DNA of 20,650 nucleotides from Larix sibirica (taxonomy: Eukaryota; Streptophyta; Pinopsida; Pinales; Pinaceae). Below are positions 7,734-16,982 of the stretch, piece after piece. The notes below the pieces were generated by a model, which worked only from the letters and a program-made list of their open reading frames with translations, was not told the origin of the DNA and searched no databases. The position numbers and the translations under genes were made by a program. The stretch is taken from NCBI GenBank assembly GCA_004151065.3, contig NWUY0300000540.1, positions 84,547-105,196 of the forward strand, in the 5' to 3' direction. Within the stretch, counting starts at the first letter, position 1. Each line of letters opens with the position of its first letter.

Positions 7734-10199
7734 TCAGCTTTTGAAAGCAGTTGAACAATCTTTCATATCGTTGGAAGCATTAACAGTGATAGAAGAAGAA
7801 GAAACAGCTGATGACGAATCAGAATCCATGGTCATCACTTGAACCTCAGCATTTTCGTCCATGAGGGATTGTAGAGCTCTCGGTATTGGGGGGGTCAAAA
7901 CATCTACAATTCCTTCTAGCATCTTTAGAATTGTGCCCATCGTTGGCCTTGAATCCTCATCATCTTGAATGCACCAGATAGCCACCATCGCTATCCTCCT
8001 AACCTCTTCTACATCAATGTCCTTATCAAGGCGATCATCTACAAGCTCCATAATGTTTCCCAGGCTAACTTGCTTGGCTGCCCAAGTTGGGAAAAACCAT
8101 TTTTCAGATTCCATGTTGCTTGACTCAACGTTTCTGCGACCTCCCATGATTTCTAGGAGTGTCATTCCAAAACTGTATACATCAACCTTGGCCGTAATTG
8201 GCAGTCCAGATATCCATTCTGGAGCTAAATAGCCTCTAGTACCACGCATTGTTGTCAGAACGCGGCTAAAATCCCTGCCAATAAGTTTTGCCATCCCAAA
8301 ATCCGAGACTTTGGCATTGAAATCTTCATCCAAGAGAATGTTTTCCGGCTTGATATCACAATGGACAATATAATCCCTGCATTCTTCATGTAGGTATGCA
8401 ATCCCCCGTGCTGCACCTAGTGCAATTCGAAACCGGGTCTTCCAGTCCAGAAAATTCTTATGTTCTCTGAACAAAAATGCATTCAAAGACCCATTGGGCA
8501 TGTAATCATAGACCAACAGTCTCCGATCTCCCTCTGAACAGAAACCCCTGAGACGAACAAGATTTACATGCTGGATCATCCCAATAGTACTTACCTCCAT
8601 ACGGAATTGCTTCTCACCTCTGTCGGGTCTCTCCAATTTCTTGACAGCTATTGGAATTGACCCTGCGAGTTTACCCTTGTAAACAGATCCAAACCCTCCA
8701 CTCCCCAGCTTCTCATAAAAATTCCTGGTTGCAATATGTAGCTCTTTATATGTAAATATGGTCAGCGTCGTCGCACCAAAACCCTCCTCAAAGGTGGAAT
8801 GCTTTGCTGAATTTCTTCGCTTCCAACAATAAATATTTAGAGAGACAATCAGTGCAAAAACCCCTGCACCAGCAAAGGCTCCAATCAGCAACCATGGATT
8901 AGCCTTCCTTCCAGACAAACCCCGACAGGCAGCTACCCGAATATATACCATGCTATTGTAACCACCAGCAGTACTATAACTAGCACCATCATCATCATCA
9001 TCATTATCATCATTTCTGAGATTCCATAGATCACCCCACAACAGCCTACAGTCCTTCAAAACCCCCTTATACTCATACCCAATACAGGAACGATTATTCA
9101 AACAAAACTTCTCACAGGATTCAATCAACACTCCAGGGACCAAAACACTATTAATCCTATTCAAATCAACACTTCCCAATTCATAAAACTTATCAGTTTT
9201 GCACTGTCGTGGAGTACTCCTAACACAACCCCCGGACCAATCCTGAGAATCCCAATCCTGGGGGATCCTGGGTTCGAAACCCTCCAAACATTGACAATAT
9301 TCTAAATTATTAATACCATCACTACAAACCCCATTAGGCCCACATAGCCCATAAACCTTACATATCTCAACGGGCCTCCTCCAAAACATATTCCAGTGAT
9401 CTGTTTGATAAGTCCAAGCATACTGCGTAATCTCTCCAAAAGAATCTACAACAAATCTAGACATTGCACTAAATTGGGGCAATTCTGTGTAAGTAAAATA
9501 CCCGTCAGAGGAATTCGAATTGACGAAGCTGAAATTGTAGATATATTTGACAGTCATCTCCGGAACGTACAAAAAGCTATCGCCATCCCACTTGCCGCTG
9601 CTCCAATAGGGTACAGAATTCCGCCAAACTAGCAGAAATTCACTAAATGTAGCAGAACCAGAATGTAGCTTCAGCTGTAGGCTGAAATCTCCAGGCGCCG
9701 GATCCGTCGAAGTTTTCCACGAGGTCAGGCTCTGCCCGTAATGGATTTTCATCCCCGGCAACCACGTATCCGCTGGATTGCCGAAGCTTTCCCACACAAC
9801 ACCACCATCACTGCTCTCCATCAAAACCAGATTACCGGAATCTAAAATTACCGCCCGGGAAGCCCTCCGGATGTTTCCCGTCTCCCAAACGGAGGTGTTG
9901 TTGGCGTCGACGACTGCCAGCCGGCCGCTTTCCGTGAATTGCAGAGCCGCGGAAGCGCCGACAGAGGTTTCCCGGTTGGCGACCCAGACGTAGGTCCTGA
10001 GCGGGATTCCGGCATACCAGATGCCGATATACCATTTATCAGCACCGCTCGGGCTGAAAAACCCCAGCTCAAATGTGCCATTTTTGGAGACAATTGTCCG
10101 GTTTCCGTTCAGGCCGGGCCCTAGAGTTATTGTATTATCGGTTACTCCTGTAATGGCCGCAAAAAGGCCACAAAACACCATTGCAGATAACATCTGCAT
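7734..10199 (-). CDS. G-type lectin S-receptor-like serine/threonine kinase
   Basis: This single-exon gene encodes a single-pass plasma-membrane receptor. I chose the ATG at 10199 because a signal peptide follows it directly (MQMLSAMVFCGLFAAITGVT); an in-frame ATG at 10289 would add 30 polar residues. Numbered from 10289, the order is: bulb-lectin domain ~51-170 (WYIGIWY, YVWVANRE), S-locus glycoprotein domain ~200-310, EGF-like cysteines 310-355, PAN-like cysteines 363-455, transmembrane helix ~466-488, kinase ~525-797. Kinase residues seen: GSGGFGSV (529-536), K550, E565, HCDIKPEN (643-650), DFG (663-665), APE (689-691). C644 replaces the usual Arg, making it a non-RD kinase, a class linked to immune receptors. 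The architecture resembles Arabidopsis SD2-type proteins such as At2g19130. Length (821-851 residues) is normal and there is no stop or frameshift. An acidic run (427-434) lies before the membrane helix. Ligand and partners cannot be read from the sequence. Confidence 0.95.
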   Translation of the reverse strand: MQMLSAMVFCGLFAAITGVTDNTITLGPGLNGNRTIVSKNGTFELGFFSPSGADKWYIGIWYAGIPLRTYVWVANRETSVGASAALQFTESGRLAVVDANNTSVWETGNIRRASRAVILDSGNLVLMESSDGGVVWESFGNPADTWLPGMKIHYGQSLTSWKTSTDPAPGDFSLQLKLHSGSATFSEFLLVWRNSVPYWSSGKWDGDSFLYVPEMTVKYIYNFSFVNSNSSDGYFTYTELPQFSAMSRFVVDSFGEITQYAWTYQTDHWNMFWRRPVEICKVYGLCGPNGVCSDGINNLEYCQCLEGFEPRIPQDWDSQDWSGGCVRSTPRQCKTDKFYELGSVDLNRINSVLVPGVLIESCEKFCLNNRSCIGYEYKGVLKDCRLLWGDLWNLRNDDNDDDDDGASYSTAGGYNSMVYIRVAACRGLSGRKANPWLLIGAFAGAGVFALIVSLNIYCWKRRNSAKHSTFEEGFGATTLTIFTYKELHIATRNFYEKLGSGGFGSVYKGKLAGSIPIAVKKLERPDRGEKQFRMEVSTIGMIQHVNLVRLRGFCSEGDRRLLVYDYMPNGSLNAFLFREHKNFLDWKTRFRIALGAARGIAYLHEECRDYIVHCDIKPENILLDEDFNAKVSDFGMAKLIGRDFSRVLTTMRGTRGYLAPEWISGLPITAKVDVYSFGMTLLEIMGGRRNVESSNMESEKWFFPTWAAKQVSLGNIMELVDDRLDKDIDVEEVRRIAMVAIWCIQDDEDSRPTMGTILKMLEGIVDVLTPPIPRALQSLMDENAEVQVMTMDSDSSSAVSSSSITVNASNDMKDCSTAFKS
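8988..9013 (-). repeat. ATC microsatellite encoding an Asp-rich tract in the receptor kinase
   Basis: An imperfect (ATC)n run (GAT/GAC repeats on the coding strand) encodes DNDDDDD between the PAN-like region and the membrane helix. Trinucleotide slippage here would change only the length of an acidic outer juxtamembrane linker without shifting the frame. Confidence 0.8.
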
Positions 10200-10383
10200 C
10201 TTATCTTCATTTGTCTTTCCTTTCCTCAATCTTTCACATTTACCTTGACTGAGAGGTACTAGGGTTTCACAGTTTATTTTGAAACCCAAAACTAGTGCTA
10301 CATGAAGGTAATTTTACAGTATTTCGGATCCAAAAGGCCGAGATTCGAACTGCACAAGCTTGAATTCTCTACAGTCTGCTCTC

Positions 10384-10389
10384 CACGTG
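10384..10389. promoter_or_regulatory. G-box (CACGTG) upstream of the receptor kinase
   Basis: The palindrome CACGTG lies 185 bp upstream of the chosen ATG, in the expected promoter. G-boxes bind bZIP and bHLH factors in plants. A six-base motif can occur by chance, and no clear TATA box was seen nearby, so the role is only suggested. Confidence 0.25.
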
Positions 10390-10642
10390 AAACATGTTTT
10401 TTCGAGCTTATGCAACTCTTAGCATTCCACGGATCAAATCCTCTGCATGCCCAATGTACATTAATGAGGTTTTTCTGCACAACAAACCTTTCAAAAATGC
10501 CAATGAAATACTTCCATGCTAAAGGAGTAGACCAATTTCACTTTATGTTTTAATTTAAGCTGTTTGATTGCATGTCTCAGACGTCGTTTATAACATGTGT
10601 TATTGGCCGGAAAAAATGTGAGGTGGTGGAAAACCATGTGTG

Positions 10643-10701
10643 ATTATTAATATTATTTATTAATACAATATAAAATAGAAATAAAATAAAATGTAAAAAG
10701 T
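10643..10701 (+). repeat. AT-rich dispersed repeat, copy 1
   Basis: TATTATTTATTAATA, then an ATATAAAATA block and GAAATAAAATAAAAT, followed by GTAAAA, match positions 18868-18930 in the same order. The second copy carries an extra nine to ten bases (AATATAATA-like) in the middle. The shared order argues against chance, although low complexity weakens the case. Confidence 0.5.
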
Positions 10702-11250
10702 GTTGTTTTCATATTGATCTTGAAGTGTGATGTTAAATGTCTTTTAAAATGGAACAAATAAATTATTTAATACAAGTTCCTTATTATATAATTGGTTATT
10801 AAGTTATTAAATAAGGGTTGGTTATATTAGAGTACTTTGTCAAAGATACAACATGTACATCATAATAATTATGTGGAAAAGTCCACATGCATGGTAGGCA
10901 AAGAAGAAGGCTTAGATGGAATATGTTCGAAATTCTATACCAAAATAAATCCCAATCTCATATATTTACTGATATGTTAGTGTAATTTTATTTTTAGATT
11001 GTACTATTTCTATAGATTTAGTTAAATGATCAACTTTAGGAAAGTTGGGAGGACATAATGTGAGTTGACCTTGTAAGTAACACTTATAGTAGGGCTAACC
11101 TTAGTAAGTCAGTAGTGAAGGATGCATCGTCTAGGTAAAGANTGGTAGCTAATGCATGTATAACCAACTCTTAGCTCATGCATGGATAACAAGTAGTGAC
11201 AGACAACCAACCCTGTCAGCATAGACAAGTAACAAATAACTTCTTCGTGG

Positions 11251-11296
11251 CACTTAACTTGTGACCTATAGATGCTCACTAGCCACAAGTTAAGTG
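11251..11296. repeat. Hairpin B, shared-stem family
   Basis: CACTTAACTTGTG (11251-11263) and CACAAGTTAAGTG (11284-11296) form a perfect 13-bp inverted repeat with a 20-base loop. The same stem recurs at 12044-12087 and, with small changes, at 2895-2944. The loop here is unlike the other two. No target-site duplication is evident around it. Confidence 0.8.
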
Positions 11297-11373
11297 ATTG
11301 TGCTAGTTGTATTTTAGCTGGTATGTCAATATAATTTCCTATATTTGTTTGTGTCTATTCATTTCGTGTCGTT

Positions 11374-11478
11374 GGTTTGAAGAAAATAATTGAGCATAAG
11401 TGTTAGACGAACCAGTGTTTGTACAATGGTTTCAAGAAAATAGTTGAGGATAAGTGTTTGTGCAATGGTTGAAATATG
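11374..11478. repeat. 54-bp tandem duplication in AT-rich spacer
   Basis: GGTTT.AAGAAAATA.TTGAG is followed by ATAAGTGTT in both copies, starting at 11374 and 11428. Copy 2 is partial. No function is evident. Confidence 0.55.
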
Positions 11479-12043
11479 CAACTTCTCGCTACAATTTATA
11501 TAATTAACATCAAACTAGGTATTTAAACTAAGATATTTGTCTAAAAATAACAAGTTGTTTTTGCGATTAAAATGATACTAACACAAACACTTAATTTATA
11601 GACCACAAATTTTTGTTTTTTTTTCTAATTATTTATTTAAAATTCAATCTACACTACAAACTTGTCTCATCCTAAGATGTCTACCTCCATCCCAAATAAA
11701 AAAATGAAAAAAATTACATCTATAAATATTATTCACCTAAATGTAAAAAGACCAACCTTACCATCTTCTTACACCCTCTTTCTCTCACAGTCACACTCCC
11801 ACAACTCGTCCTCCATTAGGGTTGTGCCACGACAATCTACTCCTATACGTACGTGTAATCATCGACTTAGCCACTAGTTGAACAACATTGTAGTTCTAAG
11901 ATAGAGGGTGAATTTCTGAAACGATCTGCAAATTTTTGCAATGAATTCGAACTCCAGCTGTACCCCTGAGGTTCCTAGGTGTCTCCTCATGGGTGCTACT
12001 TTCTTCATCTCTATATGGATCTATGCTGGTTATTAGTATAGCT
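11479..12043. other. Gene-free AT-rich stretch
   Basis: No gene or known element is evident. The plus-strand frame at 11662-11877 is low-complexity, with lysine- and serine-rich runs, and is not supported as coding. Confidence 0.45.
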
Positions 12044-12087
12044 ACTTAACTTGTGGTAACTGAATATGGATAATCCACAAGTTAAGT
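12044..12087. repeat. Hairpin C, shared-stem family
   Basis: ACTTAACTTGTGG (12044-12056) and CCACAAGTTAAGT (12075-12087) form a perfect 13-bp inverted repeat around an 18-base loop. The stem is the same as that of the hairpin at 11251. Its loop shares about half its positions with that of the hairpin at 2895, which suggests common descent of those two. Confidence 0.8.
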
Positions 12088-12097
12088 GTCTTTAATA

Positions 12098-12181
12098 AAC
12101 TATCCAATTTAAATTATAAAATATAAACACCTATTACGATCACCAATTAACTATCCAACTTAAATTATAAAATATAAACAC
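12098..12181. repeat. 51-bp-period direct repeat
   Basis: A 33-bp segment beginning AACTATCCAA.TTAAATTAT occurs at 12098-12130 and 12149-12181 with one difference. It starts ten bases after hairpin C. Confidence 0.8.
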
Positions 12182-12629
12182 AAAACTACCTCTTAATATC
12201 ATAATGACCTTTAAGGTCATAATGAGATATGGGTATTTTCTCATTGTCAGGTGCATGAATGCTCCATTCCGGATGCAATCAAAGGATCCAAAGGGGCCAA
12301 CCCCGACAGACAATCTTGCTTGAGAAAGCCATATATCTATATCTGGCAGGACCTGTCCTTCACTCGAGCCTGCCAAGTTACAGTTCTGTCTCTATGAGTT
12401 CTCGTTTATTTCCGGATTCCGTTGAAATGAATGCAAATTCTAGATTAGAGACTCTTGGATCTCCTTTTTTGGTTCTTGGAGTTTGTAAAAAGACACTATT
12501 CTATATGTTGGCATCATGTACTATTTGATTTAGTTTATCACATAAAATACATCCAAGTTCCACTTAAAGATTTTTTTAGTTATTATTGGTTTTTTTTAAG
12601 TTATTATAGTTAAGAAAATTATAATATCT
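12182..12629. other. Gene-free stretch with a short palindrome
   Basis: ATGACCTTTAAGGTCAT (12204-12220) is a palindrome around one central base, with partial symmetry extending a further few bases on each side. The plus-strand frame at 12259-12528 has no recognisable domain. Nothing else is evident before the LINE target site. Confidence 0.45.
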
Positions 12630-12645
12630 AAAACATTTTAAAAGA
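12630..12645. repeat. Target-site duplication of the LINE, left copy
   Basis: AAAACATTTTAAAAGA directly abuts the T run that represents the LINE A tail. It matches 18832-18847 at 14 of 16 positions; both changes are T against C. Three T on each side may extend it to 19 bases. Confidence 0.75.
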
Positions 12646-12855
12646 TTTTTTTTCAAGGAAAAAAATATTGTATTTTTATATTTCAAGGGAAATCAAAACG
12701 TACAAAACATAGTAAAAAAAGGTTCTTCCTTGTCTAAAGGAGAGACTAGTGATCATGGTTGCAAGCTTGAGCCATTACATAATTACAAAATCTAATCAAA
12801 TCTTAAAGACAATTGTCCCATCAAAACATAAACTAGCCTCCACTTAAGCTGAGGA
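12646..12855 (-). other. 3' untranslated region and A tail of the LINE
   Basis: After the ORF2 stop come about 200 AT-rich bases that end in CCTTG and eight A. The tail has a self-complementary part (CAATATTTTT/TATAAAAATA-like) just before the A run. The end is set by the flanking target-site duplication. Confidence 0.65.
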
Positions 12856-15800
12856 CTAAAATATATCAGAAAAGAAAAACATAGAACCAAAATGAGTATT
12901 CGACTTTCCAACCCATTCTTCCCAGAAAAGAACTCCAGCATCCCCATCGAGTGCCTCTTTTGACAAGGCATCGACTGTATCATTGTTTTCCCTTTAATTG
13001 TGATCAATGGAAAGGTCAATGAACCAAGACATCATTTTAGAGATTCTGTCACACCAATGTTTATGCTGAATGTTGTTGAGCTGATGAATTTTATTTGCCC
13101 AGTTCACAATCACCAAAGAGTCACCGAAGATTTTGAAAGAGCCCAGACCACAGCAGATAGCCACTTTCAGTAAGCCCCACAGCCCAAGTAACTCCACCTT
13201 TGTATTAGATCCCTGGCCACACACAAATCGAAATTTGTATGTGGGATCCGCTCCATAGTTGAGGAGGAAACCAGCACCACAACTTGTCTCTGTCAAAGCC
13301 TCGTAAAAAAAGCCAATAGCAGTATTGGAGAAGTCTAGGTTCAGTTTAATACTTCTTTTAGGATTTTGGATAGCATGATGAGAATTTTTATAAAAATGGA
13401 ACAAGTGCCAGAAAATACACATTGCCGAATTCTCAGAAGGAGTAGCATCATGAAATATAGCCTAATTACAAATATTCCAGATTGACCACGCCACTAAACC
13501 AGGGATATTTTTCAGATGCAGGTGCTTCTGTATCCAATTCTGATAAGCTATTTCAAAGCCCATGCTAGGCCACTCAACCTCAATCTTCAGATCCAAACAG
13601 ATTTTCTTCCACGTCTCATTGGAAAAACTGCAATGTAAAAAAAGATGATCGACTGTTTCACAATTCCTTCTATAGAGAATGCAAATATTAGGGCCATGTC
13701 TGCCGCGACGCTTCAAGTTTTCACAAGTTAGAATTTTGTCATTAAACACCAGCCATAAAAAGCATTTTATTTTTAGTGGAAGATTCCACTTCCAAAGAGC
13801 ACCATACCACCATTTCCTGTTATCATCTCTATGGCTTTCGACAATCACCTGATATGCAATGCTTGCAGTGACCTGACCAGAAGAAGGATTCTTTGACCGA
13901 TTAATTATGTCCTTTTCATTTATGAGTCGAATTCCAGCAAGATTCAGATGCTTCAGAAACCTATTCCATTTGTCTTCCCATCTTCCTGCCAGATCGAGAT
14001 CAGAGGAAGTGAGCCAGTAAGAGGGGTCTGGAACTAGACCTTTCGATCTTTTGAATTGGTTCAGAGTGAAAACCATAGTCTGTGAAGAGCTTTCGAAGAT
14101 CCCTAGAAATTTTAAAATCTGTGTCAATTCCCAGAATGGGATCAATGCCAACTATCACAGCTTTGCCATCCTCAACTTGCCAAGCTAAAAAATTACCGAT
14201 CCATGGATAAATTTTCATAAACCCTTTCCACAAGAAAGAAGCATTGCGAGTGACAGCAGGAGGTCTTCTAATCCAACTGAATAGATCCATTTTTATATAT
14301 TTCACATGCAGAAGAGAAGACCAAAGATTATCTCCAAAGAGCCCCCACCATAGACTTTTCAAGGATAGAGCCATATTGAACCAGAAAATATCTTTTATGT
14401 TCCAGCCCCCATATTTCTTCGGCAAAGATAAGACTTCCCAATTAGCTAAATGATAATGGCCTCCTTCTATGTTTCCAGACCAGAGGAAAGTGAACATTAA
14501 GCTCTTCAACTTATGGAGAATAGAGCGAGGGATTTGAGCCAACAATCCTCAATAAACCGTTAAGCTACTAAGGAATGATTTCAGAAGAATAAGTCGGCCA
14601 CCCAGCGACAGATATTTAAGGCACCATAGATTGATTCTTTTTTCAAACCTACGGATCAACCACCTCCAATCGTGAATGCCATAACAATTAGGTTTAATAG
14701 AAAAACCCAAATACTTGACTCCCTCATCCGTATTAGAGAATTTGAAAGGAATAAAATTAAGAATTTGTTGCATCACAAGGCTATCAACCATATTACTGAC
14801 AAAAACGATTTGCTTTGACTGACTTGCATACCTGTAGCTTTGCAAAATAACATTATTATGTTAGAGAATTCAACCACTCCTCAATAGAATCAGTTCCAAA
14901 CATCACTACATCGTCCACAAAGATCAAGTGCATGATGGACAAAGACTTGGAGAAATGATATCCTTTGATTTTCCTTTCGCTTCTAGCTCCAATAATCATC
15001 CTACTTAGACCTTCAATCACCCGCAAGAAAAGCAACAAAGAAAGTGGGAAGCCCTGTCGAAGTCCCCTATAGCTCTTGAAGAAGGGAGTTGGATTACCAT
15101 TGATCAGAACAGAATAAATAGCTGACATAACACATGCCATAATCCAGTTGATGACAATCCGAGGGAGACCGATCTGAAGGAGCATTGACCAAAGGAACTC
15201 CCAATTTACTTGGTCATAATATTTTACCAAGTCAATTTTGAGCAACATAGCCTTTTGCTTCCTCAATTTGACTGAATGGAAAACTTCCTGTGTGATACCA
15301 ACTGCATCAAGGATTTTCCTATTAGCAAGAAAACCAAACTGTTCATTTGTCATCCATTTTGAAAGCTTCAGTTTGATTATGTTCGCTATTATCTTGGAAA
15401 TTAATTTATATGTCAGATTACAGAGGGCAATAGGCCTAAACTCATCAAAGGTACTAGGTTTGTTGCTTTTAGGTATAAGAGTCAGAAAGGTCGAGTTCAA
15501 GCCTCCTGCAATCCAACCTTAAACTCTAGAATATTCAACCATCTTCAATAAATCAAGTCCCATAATGTTCAGGAAAGCAAAAAAGAGGTAAACATTCCCA
15601 TCGTCGGGCCCTGGGCTCTTTTCTTTTTTGAAATACTTTAACACTTTTTCAATCTCCTCCAAAGTTACAGGACTGCCAACCGCATCCCTGTCCTCCACTG
15701 AGAAGAAGGATGGATAGTGTTTTAAAACTTTAAGTTGAGCATCAATAGTGGAATATCTCAAATCTTCAAAATGTGATTTATAATGATTAAGATCTATGTC

Positions 15801-16980
15801 CTTGATCTTCTTTTGATCACTAACCTCATTACCCTGAATGTCATTGATAGTCCAAATAGAATTCAAATTTCTCCGATAAGAAGCATATTTGTGACAAAAA
15901 CCGGTATTGTCATCCCCTAACTCCACCCAAATTGCACGCCTTTTTAATCTTCATGTGCTTTCCTCAATTTTCAGGATATCATCAAGTCTAGCCTAAAGAG
16001 ACTACAAAGTACTTCTATCTTCCTCTGAAAAGATACCATCCAAATTGAGACAATGTAGCTGCTTAATTTGACTTTTTATATAAATATGATCAGACTGTAG
16101 CTGAGATTTTTTAGTCTTCTCCCAATCTTTTGTTTTGGATTTTAAGCCTTTTAATTTGTAAATCAGAGCATCCATTGGGTTTAGTCTCGGAGGACCAAAA
16201 GCATCTAACCAAATCACAAAAATCAGTGTCTTTCAACCAAGAACTATTGAATCTTAACGGTCTATTAGCCCTATAAGTCAGATACTCAATTTGCAGGATA
16301 ATTGCTTGATGATCCGAGATGTTGGAATGCTCAATCCATGATCTGAATCTATGAAATTTTGAAGCCACAGATTCCACAACAAGAAAACGGTCAAGATGTT
16401 TACTTATGCAACGAATTCCGGAATGCTTGTTACTCCATGTAGCACCCAATTTCCTGGGTATTACATCAACCTATTGAACTCTCTAAAATAAATCCTTGAA
16501 AAAATCAGCCAAGTCATCAACAAAAACCGGCGAACCCCAAATATCAGCAGTCGAAAGGGTGAGATTAAGGTCACCTGCAACAATAATATTTTGTGTTTTT
16601 AGCAGGCTCAAAGCTTCAAGTGTAGACCAATAACTCATCCTATCCTTATAGGGGCCATACATATTAAGAATAGCTAGAATAAAATCATTGGAAAGCAAAC
16701 GACCTTCCATCAAAAGACCCCCCATTGTCTTAAAGGTCTTGAAGGTAGTAGTCAAAGGGTTCCAGCCAGACAGAAGACCACCCAAGTGACCATAGGAGTC
16801 GATAGCACTAAAATACCACCCTGGCATATGTTTAGAAAAAATCTCCACTGCTTGAGCCGCTAGACACATCGTTTCCTGGATTATAATACAATCGAGGCTA
16901 GTAGATTTTAGGAAATTGAACATGGTCCTAGCCTTAGAAACCCCTCCAATACCACAAATATTAAAAGAAAGGATGGACAT
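12856..16980 (-). pseudogene. LINE ORF2: endonuclease, reverse transcriptase, zf-RVT, RNase H (broken)
   Basis: This is the replication protein of the LINE. The endonuclease (16980-~16250) shows SFNICGIGG, IIIQET, LNMYGPY, AGDLNL and the closing SDH at 16317-16309. The reverse transcriptase shows LIPK (15479), FRPIALCN, KIDLVKYYD (Asp codons near 15233 and 15215), GLRQG and FVDD (14921-14910). A zf-RVT region lies at ~13863-13609; one Cys of its usual CxxC pair reads Tyr. RNase H keeps the Glu (KVEL), GDS and VDALS, but the expected FDGA reads FYEA, so its first Asp is lost. In-frame stops are visible near 16483 (two), 16002 (three between 16002 and ~15940), 15519, 14549, 13462 and ~13005. 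Frame changes occur near 16210, 14850-14780 and 14100. The natural stop is TAG at 12858-12856. It cannot make a working protein. Confidence 0.9.
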
Positions 16981-16982
16981 TA
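16978..16982 (-). promoter_or_regulatory. TAATG stop/start overlap of LINE ORF1 and ORF2
   Basis: On the minus strand the ORF1 stop TAA (16982-16980) shares its last A with the ORF2 ATG (16980-16978), giving TAATG. ORF2 is in a different frame from ORF1. The silkworm LINE SART1 uses UAAUG for translational coupling by termination and reinitiation. The same mechanism here is an inference from the arrangement. Confidence 0.7.

Larger units (their letters stand above)
10290..11250. other. Promoter side of the receptor kinase and AT-rich spacer
   Basis: Positions 10290-10560 would hold the receptor kinase promoter and 5' untranslated region. Beyond that, the DNA is AT-rich without recognisable genes. 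It includes the AT-rich repeat copy at 10643-10701 and an unresolved base at 11142. Confidence 0.4.

Noticed and set aside
9778-10248. Several frames inside the receptor kinase lectin region
   Set aside because: Alternative-frame shadows in a GC-richer part of a clear gene.
11251-12087. The two hairpins as terminal repeats of one 840-bp transposon
   Set aside because: Each hairpin is complete by itself, no target-site duplication flanks the pair, and a third hairpin stands alone at 2895.
12259-12528. 89-codon plus-strand frame
   Set aside because: No recognisable domain, no supporting context, just outside the LINE target site.
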